Under the pieces are notes generated by a model. That model made no database searches and was not told the origin of the DNA. It saw only the letters and a list, made by a program, of their open reading frames with translations. Made by a program: the position numbers and the translations under genes. A stretch of 64,000 nt of DNA from Cafeteria roenbergensis (taxonomy: Eukaryota > Sar > Bigyra > Bicosoecida > Cafeteriaceae): assembly GCA_008330645.1 (NCBI GenBank), contig VLTN01000025.1, positions 186,001 to 250,000 of the forward strand, read 5' to 3'. Of the stretch, positions 23,255-35,700 are shown in pieces (position 1 is the stretch's first letter; every line of letters starts with the position of its first letter).

Positions 23255-23791
23255 GCCGGCCTTCTCGTGACCTGCGTTTGTGCATGCGTGCTGCAGCCCC
23301 CCCCCCCCCCCACACACACACAACGACCCAATAGTCCTGCTTCCAGCGCAAGCTGCTCTGCTGCTGCAAGGGCCAGCCCGGGCGGGCCGGGCGCGCCACG
23401 CAAGCGAACCGCAAGATTGCCGGGGAGCGGGGGGCCAGGGAGGGAGGGAGGGCTGCGACAGGCAGCCGCGGCAGGGCCGCGCAGTGCTCCACGACCATAG
23501 CCGCCCCTCCCGATCGCACGCTGGGAGGCCGGGCGCCCGGCCCCGCTTGCCGGCAGCCTGGCAGCGCTGCGCCTCGGGCGGGCGGGCGGGAGTGGGAGGC
23601 TGGCAGTGTCCGCCGCTGCGGCTCTGCCGGGAGCGATGGGCAGTTGCGCGGCGGCCGCCGATTGCAACCGCTCGACCACGAGCGGGACCGCAGCCGCGCC
23701 ACACCTGCGCCACACACGAGAAGCGGCTTCGAGCGCGCTCCCCTCTGCGTCGCCCGGGGTCGCACACAGCTTCCGTGGCCTTTCGGCTGCC
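23255..23791. other. Intergenic stretch before the giant EF-hand/WD40 gene
   Basis: 537 bp. It has the poly-C/CA tract listed separately, then promoter sequence of the next gene. The next reading frame is open back to about 23606, so a start upstream of 23792 cannot be excluded. No other gene seen. Confidence 0.5.
23297..23322 (+). repeat. Poly-C run joined to CA repeat
   Basis: Fifteen C followed by about six CA units, 43 bp after the stop codon of the calcyphosin-like gene. Confidence 0.9.
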
Positions 23792-26700
23792 ATGGCGGCC
23801 GACCGCAAGGCTGCCGTTGAGGCAGCAGGCGTGCTGGCCGCAGCCGCCTCCAAGGTGGACCTGGCCACCAAGCTGCAGCAGGGCGTGCTGACAATTGAAG
23901 TGACCGAGGCCGACATCACGCCGCTCGCGCGATTCGTGGAGCTGGAGGAGCACGTGCAAACGGCCGAGGCCGCGAGGCTCAAGCGCCGCGTTTCCGCCAG
24001 CCGGCGGCGCTCGCAGGCTGGGATGGCGGCTGACCACCGCGAGTCAGCGGCGCAAACGGTGGCGCGCGAGGCAGCTGGGCGGGCGGGCAAGCTGCGGCTC
24101 ATGAGCCGGTTGCTGGCGCGCGCGTGCGATGCAGTGACCGTCATGTCGCTCGGCCGCGAGCCCGCGGCGCGCCTGCCGTCGCGCTCCGTGAGGGCCCGGG
24201 TGGAGCACGTGCCTGCGTTTGCGCGGCTCCACGAGGCGGCGCTCCTGCGCTCGACCGGGGCGTCACACTTGGAGGAGCGACGCGCCCAGAGCGCGCAGAG
24301 CGGCAGCCGCTTCGGCTCCCCCACGGGGAAGCGGTCCCCCAAGGGCGGCGCAGCCAGCGCCGCTGGGGCCGACGGCAGCGTTCCCCGCCGCCTCTCCATG
24401 ATCAACCGGGACAGGGGCGAGTCCGCGTCCAAGATCATCAGCGTGGTAGGCGACAGCGGCGACATCGCCCGCGCCCACGGCGCGGCGTCGGGGAGCGGGG
24501 CGGGGCGCGGCGGGGCCACGGGGCACAGCGGATCGGGCGGCGGATCGCGTGCGGCTGCGCTTGCTACCCCTGCTGGGATGCAGCTGCAGCTGGCCTCCAC
24601 GCGCGTGGCGCTGCCGCTCGCAGAGCCAGACGGCGACGGGGACGAGGATTGCCAGGGCCAGGGCCAGGGCCAGGGAAGGGGCGCGCCGGGGCGCGGCCGG
24701 CCCGCGCGGTCGAGGCGAGCCTCCCTGTCCACGGCCCTTCTCGAGGCCGCCGGGTCCCAGGGCAAGCTGGCGCCGTCCGTCGCCCCGGCGGGCACCTCGA
24801 GGCGAAGCCGCCGGCCTTGGGCGTCGCCGGAGCCGCAGAGCCTGCCATCGAGCCCGCGAATGGGCGGGATTCGCGGCGCAGACCCCAACGTCGGCACAAC
24901 GTTGCGCCGGGAGGAGATGCTGATGTTCCGCACGCCGGTGGAGGCGGCTTCGCTCCGGCCCACGTGGCAGCAGGTATTCCGGCTGCGGGTGTACGCGCTG
25001 CAGCCGGACTCTGTGATCCACCTGTCGCTGTTCGCCCTGGCTTCGCAGGCCGACATCGGGGGAGCCGAGAGCAACGTCCTCTCCGACGAGGACGAGGACG
25101 ACGAGGAAGACGAGGACGGCGACGGCGAGGACGACGATGATGACGAGGATGATGATGATGACGACGACGACGACGACGACGCGAACGGCGGTGACGTGGG
25201 CGGTGCCGAGGACGGCGACGGCGCGAGGGGCGGGAGCAGGGGAAGCCCGTTGCGGGGCAGCGTGTCCCCGCGCTCCGGGGGGTCGCCCCGCGAGGAGCGT
25301 AGCCGGCTGAAGCAGGCCAGGCGCCGCAAGCGCCTCGCGGCCAAGCGGCAGCGTCGACCGTACCTGCTTGGCACAGCGGTGCTGCGCATCGGCCGCGCAG
25401 TCTTCTCGGCGCCAAAGGGCGGCTCTGCTCCCGCGCCGCCCCTCCCCGAGTCGCCCCGAGCCAGTTCGCCCCGCACCGCGGTCTCCCCTTCCGGCTCTGC
25501 CTCGGCACCCGCTGGAGGCGGCAGCGTGGCCGGCGGGCAGGCCGCTTCGCGGTCCGCCATCGTGCCCGCCGCCGCGGCCAAGCCGTTCGCCGCACACATT
25601 CCGTTTTCGGAGGCCAGCGAGGCGCCACCCATCGGCTCTGCCGGCTCGTCTGCCGACTCCTCCGGCAAGGCCGCGCTCGCCGGGCAGCAGCCCGCCCCCC
25701 TGCGAATCACAGACTCGGCCAGGTCGGTTGCGCCCCCGCCCCCGACCAGGCGGTCGCAGTCGTCTCGCTCGCCGGGGGGGTCGCTGGGCAGCGCAGCCTC
25801 TGCGCGCTCGGCGCGTGGCCCTCCGCCGTCCTCGCCCGTCAGGCGGACCCCGCGGCCGCCGGCCAGCCCGCTGCCTGCTGCTCCGGGAGCGGCAGCCGCC
25901 GGCGGGTCCGCCCGCCCCCCCCGCACGGCCGGCGGGCCGGCGGGGCCCCGCTCCCCCGCGGCACCCCTGCTTCGCATCCCCGGCGCCGCGCCCACCCCCG
26001 CGCGGCCGCTGGTATCCAGCGCGCAGTCTGACGCGCTCAAGGGCTGGCATATTCGCCCGGCCACGCGCATGACTCTGGCCGACGTGGCCGCGTTCCTCCC
26101 CGTGCACCGCAACGACGAGCCCGCCAACCAGGTCTTTGGTGTGCCCCCCGGCACCACCGGCTCCTGGACCGTCAGCCCTCGGGACGCGGGCATGGGCGAC
26201 GTCGCTGCCAGGGGCGGAGTCGCCGAGAGGCCTCCCCCGAGCTGGGCGGCGGTTTCGCGGCTGGCCGCGCAGCCGGCTCTGCGCGGGCGTCTCTTGGGCT
26301 GGTCGGCCGCCGTGTACCGGTGGGCCTTGCTCGCAGGGGCGGGCGCCGTATCGCCCCCGAAGCCGCCGCTCGAGGTGACCGACCCCGCGCTCTTCACGCT
26401 GGCCGAGCTTCAGGCGTCGGACCTGTACGCGGCAGTGGACACCGGCCCCGGCGACCCCTCGGGCGCGGGGCTGTCCGACGCGCAGGTGAAGCAGGACGCC
26501 AAGCGGTGGCTCTTCCACGGGGCCAGCGTGGGCCGCACGTCGGTGCAGGCCGCGAAGCTGGCTGCCGCGGCCGCGGTGGCCAGGGCCAGCGCGACGGAGC
26601 TGCTCGCCCGCCGGCTGCACACGGCGGCGCTGATTGGCGTGGAGGGCACGCCGCTGCCGTCCGGCGCCCCGGAGGCGTGGCGGCTGGCCCACGAGGGGGC

Positions 26701-29700
26701 CCCCCTCAGGCTCCAGGAGGACTCCATCGGCAGGCTTGCGCCCGACGGCGCTGGCGGGGCGCGTGCTGTCGAGCTGGGCGAGCCCCTCGGGGAGGAGGTG
26801 ATGGCGGAGCGGCGGCTGGCGGCTGCGCGCGCCGGGCACCTCGGCGCCGGCGGGCTGAACGGCAGCGACAGCGACAGCGACAGCGTCGGGGTTGTCGAGC
26901 TCGTGCGGGCCGGCTCGGGCCGCCAGCAGCGGCCTCAGTCCGCTGTGTCGCGGAGCTCAGGGGCCGCCTCCCCGACAGGGTCCGTGGCCGAGTCGGTGGC
27001 GTCGGTGCGGCGGCGACGCCGCTCTGGCTTCAACCTGGACAACGACGCGGATCTGGACGCCAGCTCCGAGGAGTGGCCGCTGGGGCTTCCCAGCACCGTG
27101 CCGGAAGTGCAGGCCGGCGTGGCCCTGCTGGACCGGCGAGTCATCGCGGACGAGGCCGCCCGCGGCGGCACGATGGACCGGCTCCTTGGCGCGCTTGCCA
27201 AGCCAGCGGCCGCGCAGCGCTCGAAGCGGGTGCGGAGGTACAACCCCCGCGGCGCCGGGACCTCCGGGCGGCTGCACTCCGCGGCCATCGCCCACAACGA
27301 GCCGGCGGTGACCGTGGTGCTTCCGCCGCGCACCGTCGCCCGCCCCGTCTTCGCCGAGGTCGACCTCACCCTCGTGCCGCCGGCAGAGCTGATGCGGGCG
27401 ACGCGCCCCGCGGTCCGCAAGCTGCTGGCCGACTCCCTCGTGCCCGGCGTGGCCAGCCGCGCCGCGTTCCTCCGGCTCGCCAAGTACATGGACCGCCACG
27501 GCCGAGGAGGCGCTGCGAGCGGAGCGCTCGGGGGGCGAACGCCCAGCCGCCAGGGGGGATCGAGCGACGCCAGCGGGGCGGGGTCCAGCGGCGCGTTCGC
27601 CATGAGCGGTTCCGGATCGGCCCAGTCCGGGACCGGCCGGGGCAGGGGCGAGGCCCGCCCGGCCCCGCCGGCTGCCGGTCCGGCCATGCTTCGGGTGCGC
27701 TGGCGGCTCGACGTGGACGCGAACCCGGCGGCCACGCGCGGCGCCGAGGCTCTCTACAGCATCGGCGTCCGGCGTGGCTCCGCCCTCACGCTCCTGCCCA
27801 ACGGCTACCTTGCCTCCCTGGCGCACGCGGTGGAGCGTCCGCCCTCCAACGACATCGTGCGGCACCTCCCCGTGCTCAAGCCCCTCTTCCGGCACGTGGC
27901 GGCGCTGGCAGAGCAGCGGGTCAGCTCGACGGGTCCTGGCGTCTTCGCCGCCATCAAGGGCGTGGAGCCGGCCCAGCCCCAGCCGGCCCCAGCCAGCGGC
28001 GCGGCCGGCGGGCGGGCCTCGTCGGCGCTCTCCAGGAGGACGGCCTCCCGCGCAGCCTCGCCGAAGCTGCGCGCGCAGGCGGCCTCGCGCGACTCCCGGG
28101 CCCCGCGCTCCCGCGCAGGCGCCACGTCGCCCATGCGAAGCAGCGCCCGCGCAGCGTCGAGCCAGCGGACCAGCGGCTCGCCAGGCAGGGCCGGCCAAAC
28201 GCGCAGGCGCAGCAGCAACAGGAGGCCGCTGCCTCGCCCAGCGCGGTCCGGCAGGGCCACGAGCGGCGAGTCCCTGGGAAGCAGCCCGTCCGCGAGCGAT
28301 CGTGCGCTCGTGGTCCCCGCCAAGGCCCCGCTCGCCAGCCCCGGAGTGGAGCCCGAGCCGACCCTGGGGCAGCGCGTGGCGCGGCGCGTGATGGGGCGAC
28401 TGCGCCTGCTGCGGATGATGGGGCTGGTGCCCGGGGACGTGGCGAACGGCGGCCCCGCCATGGGGCAAGGGATGCTTGCGGGGGCGGGGCCCGGGGCGCT
28501 GGCCGGGCAGATGAGGCGGCCGGGCACCACGGACAGTGGCTATGCCGGGGGTGCACTGGCCTCCCGAGCGCCCGTGGATGCGCGGCGCAGGCGGCGGGGC
28601 CAGCCCCCGATTCTGCTCACCCACGGCAGCGCCGGCCTGCCCTCGTTCGTCTTCGTGGGGCTGCTGGGCATGCTGACGACGCTGCCAGACGAGGCGCTCG
28701 AGGACGCCTTTCGGCGAATGGACGCCAACGCTGACGGGGAGCTGACGTTCGCCGAGCTGATTGCGTTCCTGCTGCGGGAGGCCGACGTGGCGCTGACGTT
28801 CAAGGCGAGCCAGGACTCGTACCTGCTCGAGCCGCCGCTGGCCGATGACCCGACCTCCACGGCTGTGATCGCCCGCCCAGGGGGCCTGCTCGCCTTCGTG
28901 CCCCTGCCCACCATGCAGGGCTACGCGATGGCGTTTGCAGACGGGGCCCTGCGCGTGACCGACGACGAGCTTCGGCCGGGCCTGGCGCTGGACACCGCGC
29001 ACATTCCGTCCCCGTCGCAGGCGTGCCTGCCCTTCGACTCTGTGCCCGACACGATTCCCGGCCAGCGCCTGCGCAAGGCGCGCGGGGGCGGAGACCCAGG
29101 GTCGCCGCGGCACCGACGGAACGCGTCTGGGCGCAGTCCCAGCGGTCCCGGTGGCGGCGCTGCCTCGGCCAGCGGGACCTTTGGGCCTAGCCGCGCGCTG
29201 GTGATCACGTTCGCGGACGCAGAGGCCGCCAAGAGGAGGGAGGAGGCGGCCGCAGCGGACAGGACAGCCCGGCTCCGCCGGACCCGGGAGGACCAGCAGC
29301 GGCGTCTGGAGGAGGCCAAGGCGCGCTCGCTCAAGCGCGGCAGCGTGATGCCGCGGGTGCTGCCTCCTGGCGAAGCGGCAGGCGCCCCGGCTGCGGATGC
29401 CAGCGCCACGGCAGCTGCCGAGGCCGCGGGCGCAGCAAACGAGGCTCGTGCTGGCAGCCTGGGCGGCGCGGCGCCCCCCGCAGGCGGCGGCGCCGCCCCT
29501 TCGAGCGGCTCTGGTGCCATGGATATCGACGAAATGACCAACGCCGAGATCCGGCAGAAGGCGAGGGCACTCCAGCTTGAGCTGACCGGGCACGGCGCTG
29601 TCATGGGCACGAGCGGAGCGGGCAAGGCGCAGGGAGGGCCGGAGCCCGCTGCGTCCTTCGTGGCGTCCGGAGCCGAGAGCGCGCGTGTGATTCTGGCGCT

Positions 29701-32700
29701 GGTGTTCGACGCAGAGGCGTCGCGCGTGGTCGCCGTGCGGGCCGACAGGGTGCTGCTCGTGTTCGACCTGACGCCGTACAAGGCGGACAGCCAGACGCCG
29801 CTCCGAGAGCTGGCCGCGAGGGCCTCGGCGGACATGGCAGCGGCGGACCTGCGCGGCGTCAAGGAGGCGCGGCTTCAGGCGCTGGCAAAGGCCGCGGGCG
29901 CATCCAACTCGGGGCCAGAGGGCCGCGGCCTCTCCGGCCTCGTGGACGCCGACGGGCACGTAACTGGGCGGGCCGCCATCGCTCTGGCCACGGCTGCCGG
30001 CCTGGGGTCGGACGCGGCCCGGCGCGCCGCCGACGGTCCCGCTGCTGCTGGCCCCGGCTCCGACCTCTGGCTTGGGTCGCAGGAGCGCTGGGAGGCGGCA
30101 CGCTCGCGCGGCGTGGCAGACGTGGACGGCTCAGACCCGCTTGCGTTCGCCCTGCGCATTCAGGAGGCGCGCAAGGCGGCAGTGCTCGCCGCGATGGACG
30201 AGAGCTCCGCGCCGGCCAGGGCGCTCGGACAGACTGCGGGGTCCACGCAGGCGGGGCCGCGTAGGGACAGGGGCATCGCCCCTCCGAGCGACGCCACAGG
30301 CATGCACGGCGAAGGCGCTTCAGGCGCCGGCGGCGAGACTGCGTCGTCGAGGGCGGTGTCTGGGGCAGTGGCCGCGGCACTGGCCGCGAGGGGCCAGGCT
30401 GGCGACACCATCGTGGACGCGTCCGAGCTGGGGAGAGCGACCGGCGTCGGGATAGGCAGGATTGCCAATGCGAGCGTGCGCGGCGGGGCCTCTCGCGCTG
30501 CGGGAACGGCGGCCAGCGGGAGAGGCGGCGGCACAGGCGGCGGCGGTGGCGCAGGCGGCGCAGGCGGCGGCAGCGGCGGCGGCGGCGGCGGAGGCGGCGG
30601 CGGGGGAATCGGCGCCGGCGTCGAGGCGAGCCTGGACTCGCGCGGCCTCCTTGTCGGGACCGCCCGCGGCGGCGGAGTGGGCGCAGTGATGGCACGCGCC
30701 AAGCGGACGGGCGGACCCTTTGACGGCGACAGGGCTGCCGAGGAGGAGGGCCTCGGGATTGGCCGGGGCGACGGCTCCGGCCGCGCCCCCATTCGCGCTG
30801 CCAAGGGCCACGTGAGGGGCGACGGGGTCCGGGCAGGCTACTCCGGTCACGGCACAGAGCTGGCGTTGGGCCGAAGCAAGGGCACCGAGGTGCGCATGGG
30901 CGCCGACGGCCAGATCCTGCGGCTCGAGGGCGCGCCGGGGGAGGTTGTCGGCACCACCGACGAGGCCGACGCTCGCGACGTGCGGCGGTACATCACGGGC
31001 AGCCTCCGGACAGCTGCTGGCGACGCTGGGAGGGTTAGCTCGGTGGTAGTGCCGTGCCGCGCCGCGTTTGGTGTCGGCCCGGGAATTCCCACCAAGGTGA
31101 TTGTGACGGCTGCCTCTGGCAGCGGCGGCTTGGGGCGGGCCGGTGCGTTCGGCGCGGGGCGGCGTGGCGTCGGCGGCCCCGGCTCCGCAGCAGTGCGCCG
31201 CTCAGACCGCGTGTACGCGGTCGGCGACTCGATGGGGTGGGTCACCTTCTACGACAGCGACTCCGGGACTCTGGTGGGAGCCTGCGAGACTGTGCTGGCT
31301 GGTGTCACGGGCATGCTCCGTGCGCCGGGACTGGGCCTGGTCGTAGCAGGGCACGGCGCAGGGCTGCAGGTCGTGGACCCGCGGACTGCCACGGTGGTGA
31401 AGTCCTTCATGATGGCACACCCGCTCGGGGTCACAGCTGTGGCGCTGTGCGGCGGCGAGCAGCTCCTCGTGACGGCGGGGTACGACTCGCGCCTTCTCTG
31501 CTGGGATGCCCACGGCACAACGACGCAGCCCGTTGCGGAGCTGTCCTCGGGGTCCCCGCCAGTGCTTCACGCCGGGGAGAGCGGCGGGAGGGGCGGCGGA
31601 GGCAGGGGCGGCGGACGGCGGGGCGGGGCCTGGGGCGCTGGCGGTGCCGACCGGCGCGGGGGCGGCGGCGGCGGCTCACGGTCCGGTGGCGGTGGGGGTG
31701 GAGGAGGTGGTGGAGCAGGAGGCGGCAGGGGCGGCGGGGGCGGGGGTGGCGGCGGCGGTGGCGGCGGCGCGGGCGATGGCGGGGACGGGGCTGGGCTGGG
31801 AGACGATGGCGGCGTGGGCACGCTGAGCGAGGGCCTGGCAGACACCAGCGGCGCCGACCGGGTGGTCGAGCTGGCTGTTGCCGAGGCCCACGCCATGATT
31901 CTGGCGGTCACGGCAGGCGGAAGCATTGAGGTCTACGACCCCAAGACGCTGCAGCTGACACAGCGGCTGCAGGACCGGCTTGCCCACACGACGCGCGGCG
32001 TCGTGGTGGATGCCCAGCGCCTCGTCGTTGCCACGTTCGGGTCCCACGTCCGCCTCTGGCGGGTTCGCGAGGTGGACGGCAACACGCTCACGGCAGCGCA
32101 GGCGGCGCTGCGGGCTGTGGCAGCGGGGCCGGGCTCGGCACTGGCCGCGGCGCAGCTGGAGGACAAGAAGCGAGACGAGGCCGTGCCGGAGCGGCGCGCT
32201 GCGGTGATGGACCCGACGGTGGCCGAAGTGGGCATCAGCGGGACATCGCCGCGCCCGGCTCCCCGGTCGCCGAAGCAGATTCAGTCTGCAGGTGCAGTGG
32301 CGGGAGGGCCGCGCGGCCTGCTCGCCGCGCCCCCGGCCCCTTTGCCCGACGAGACAGAGTCGCCCCGCGCCGCTGGGGGCGGGCCCCGGGCACTCGGCAC
32401 CGATGCCGTGCTGGGCAACCTGCTGCAGGTTGCCGAGAACTCCGTGCCGGGAGAGCGAGGCGACGCGCTGGGGGCCGCGGTGTCGGCTGTGGGGCCAGGC
32501 GGCGTCTCCTCGGCCTCGGCCGCTGCAGCCAACGCGCGGCGTGCCTCTGCTGCGCGTGTGGCCACCGCGATGGAGGACGCCCGGCGACGTCTGCACCTGC
32601 GGCGCGGCTCGGTGGAGGAGCGGGCGGTGCGCAACCTCGTCACCGAGGCGACGGAGCGCGCGGCGCAGCTGCGCGTTTCAGACGCGGATGCGGTGCTGTG

Positions 32701-35700
32701 CGCGCTCTTCAGCCAGACGTTTGGGGTGGTGGTCACGGTGCGCTTCGGCGGGCGCGTGGCGACCTGGGACGTGCGCACCGGCGAGGTCAGGGCGACGTTC
32801 CGAGTCTCGCACCGGCTCATTGCTGCAACGGGGGCCATGGGCGGCGACGACGGCGAGGCCCCGAGCGCCGGCACGGGGCGGTCCCTCCGCCTGGGAGCCA
32901 CGTTCCGGCCTCCGGACATCGAGCTCACCGCGGCCACGCTGGACGCGCACGGGCGCCGGCTGCTCACGGGCGGCATCGACGGCTCAGTGCGAATGTGGTC
33001 GATTGCCAACGGGGACCTCGTCAGGTCTCTGCCGCCCCTGGCGTCCGAGGTGACGGCGGTGACCTTTCACTCCGCGGTCGGGCTCACCCGTCCCGTCGTG
33101 GCAGGCGCGTGGGCGGGCGAGGTGGCCTTCTGGCGGGACGCCGGCGAGGCTGCGTTGGTGCGGCCGGCAGCTGCGGGGGGAGTTGGGGGAGGGGCGGCGA
33201 GCGGCCTAGCCCTCGACGCCGGTGCCGAGGCTGCGGCCGAGGCAATGGCGGAGCTTGCTGGCTACGGCGGGAGCGACGAGCCCAACAGCATGGAGCCAGG
33301 CGGGGCGAGCGCGGCCATGCGACGCAAGCGGCTCGACGGGGAGAAGGAGGCGAACGTGCTGCTGGGGCTGTCAGGAGTGGAGGAAGACGACGAGGACGGA
33401 GCGCACGGGGCCGGGGCGGCAGAGGACGAGGACTCGCAGGACGAGGCGAAGCGCCAGCGGGCGCGCCACGCCGTGAGGGCCAAGGCGGCGCGGCGCGCCG
33501 TTGACGACGCCATCGGCCAGCGAGCCGCGCTCTCCGGGGCGGTCATGCACGGCTCTGAACAGCCCGCGGGCCGGACGGTTCCTCGCTGGCGACCGGCCAC
33601 GGGCAAGGGGGGCGGCGCCATGAACCTGCTGGACCGGCGCGTGGACGCGATCCGCGGCCGGATCACGCTGGTCCGGACGCAGTGGGGAGGCGCGGGCATG
33701 TCCCCCGAAGAGGCGGCGCGGCTGCACCGCAAGCCCCAGGCCGGCAAGGCCCCACAGGGGCGGGTGCGCCAGCGCCGGCCCAGCGTGGAGGGGGACCAGC
33801 TCTCGCAGGACGTGCCTCTGTCCATCTTCCATTCCATGTCCAGCGCCACCGCCTCCTCCGCCTCAGCTGGCCGCGGCGGCCAGGCGGACGACCTGCTTCC
33901 GAGGCGCGGCGCCGGTATCAGCGGCCGCGGCAACGTGTCAGCAGGCGACGCGTCCCTGGCCAGCCAGGCGAACGCGGCCCACGTGGAGTCGGTGCCCGCG
34001 CCCGCAACGGTCACGCAGGAGGCTCTGGACGCGCGGCCGACCAAGATTGGCACCATCTCGGAGCTGGTGCTCACTGCCCACTGGGCGAGGGCGCTCAAGC
34101 GCGTGCTCAGCCACCGCGTCGACGCGGCGCGGCTGGAGCGGGAGCAGCACTCGCGCCTCGTGGAGCTGAGCATGGCCAAGTCCGGCCGGGACGCGGTGGG
34201 AAGCCTCCCTGCCAAGGAGCACAGGGCCTCGTCCGGCGCCGGGCCCAGGACCGCCCGCGGCCGCCTCGAGTCCTCCGCGGGCCCGCACCGCCCAGGAAGC
34301 GCGCGGTCCGTGCCGGGTCGCCCCGAGAGCCCGGCAGACGGCGCGGCCAGGCAGACCCACCGGCCCATTGCGACGCCTCTGAGCGGCTCTCTGGCGGTGA
34401 CCAGGCCTGCACAGCCGGACACAGAGGCGCGCAGGCCCGAAAGCACGCGCACCGCGCTCCTGCGCAGCACGACACGCCCGAGGCCGGCGATTCCCGGCCT
34501 GCAGCTCGGGTCCGCGGCCGCCACGGCGGCAGCACCGCGCGGCGGGTCCGCGCGCGGCCTGGGCTCTGCAGCGGGCATACCGAGGGAGGGCGGTGGGGCC
34601 GGCACGCGGGCGCGCGTGGACTGCAGCATGCCCGAGTCCATGATGACGGACGACAGCGCGGCGCAGGTCGCGAGCGAGGACAGAGTGATGGACGCCGCAG
34701 CGCGCCTGGCGGCCATGATGGACGACCTCGTGTTCGGAGGGGCGGGGTCGGCGAGCAGGGCAGCGAGGCGCGCGGCCAGCGGCAGCGCCGATTCCCGCCG
34801 CGGAGACGTGCTGTGTGTTGCGTCAGGCGGTGGGAGACCGGTCGTGCCCGGCGACGGGGACAGCAGCGACGACGAGGCGGCGCCTGGCGAGGGCAAGGGC
34901 AGGGCGCGGCGCGGCATGGGCCAATCCAGCCGGTCGGCGCCCGGCTCGGGCACCAGCACGCACGGTCCGGCGTGGGTGGTCACCGGCTCCGCCGATGGCC
35001 AGCTCTGCCACTGGGACGCCGTCACGGAGCGCCCGGCCAGCACGTGGCAGGTGCACGACGCCAGCGGCGTCGGAACGCTCAAGCCGGCGGCAGTGTGGAT
35101 GGTGTGCGGGCTTGAGAAGCAGCGGCTTGTGCTCGCCGGGACGGACGGCGGGGCGCTCCACGTCCTCGACATCACGGCCGGGCACCTTGTGCAGAGGTCG
35201 TCGCCGGCCGACGAGGAGGGGGACGCGGGTTCCCCTTCGGGCCGCCCCCCACGGCTTTGCTTCAAGAGCGAGGGCGAGGGCGCGATGCGGCCGTTTGGGA
35301 GCCAGCAGCCGGCGGCAGGGGCGGGAGCGGGGGCGGGAGCGGGGGCGGGAGCGGGCAAAGGAGGAGCATCGACGGGCGGGGCGACGTCCAAGGGTTGGTC
35401 CAAGGCCAAGGCCGCGCTGGGCGAGATTGGCGGCGAGAAGCGGACCCGCGCAGGGGCGGCGCTGGGCGAACTCCTCCGCACCGGGTTCCGGCCGCTCCCC
35501 AAGGCCGATGCCTGGGGCCCTGCGGCGGCCCACGGCGTGACCGCGGCCGCGGCAGATTCGCTCGAGCACGTGCTTCTGGCAGGTTACTCGCACGGCTGGG
35601 CGCGAATCTTCGACGTGTCGGCGCTGACGGCTCGGCCGCACAAGCTGGAGTCACCGCTGTGCGAGATCGTCGTATCCCCGGGCGGGTTCGCCGTGAGATC

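Noticed and set aside
26957-29959. A 1,000-codon minus-strand frame inside the giant WD40 gene
   Set aside because: GC-rich antisense shadow full of Arg, Gly and His with no recognisable domain; the plus strand has the EF-hand there.
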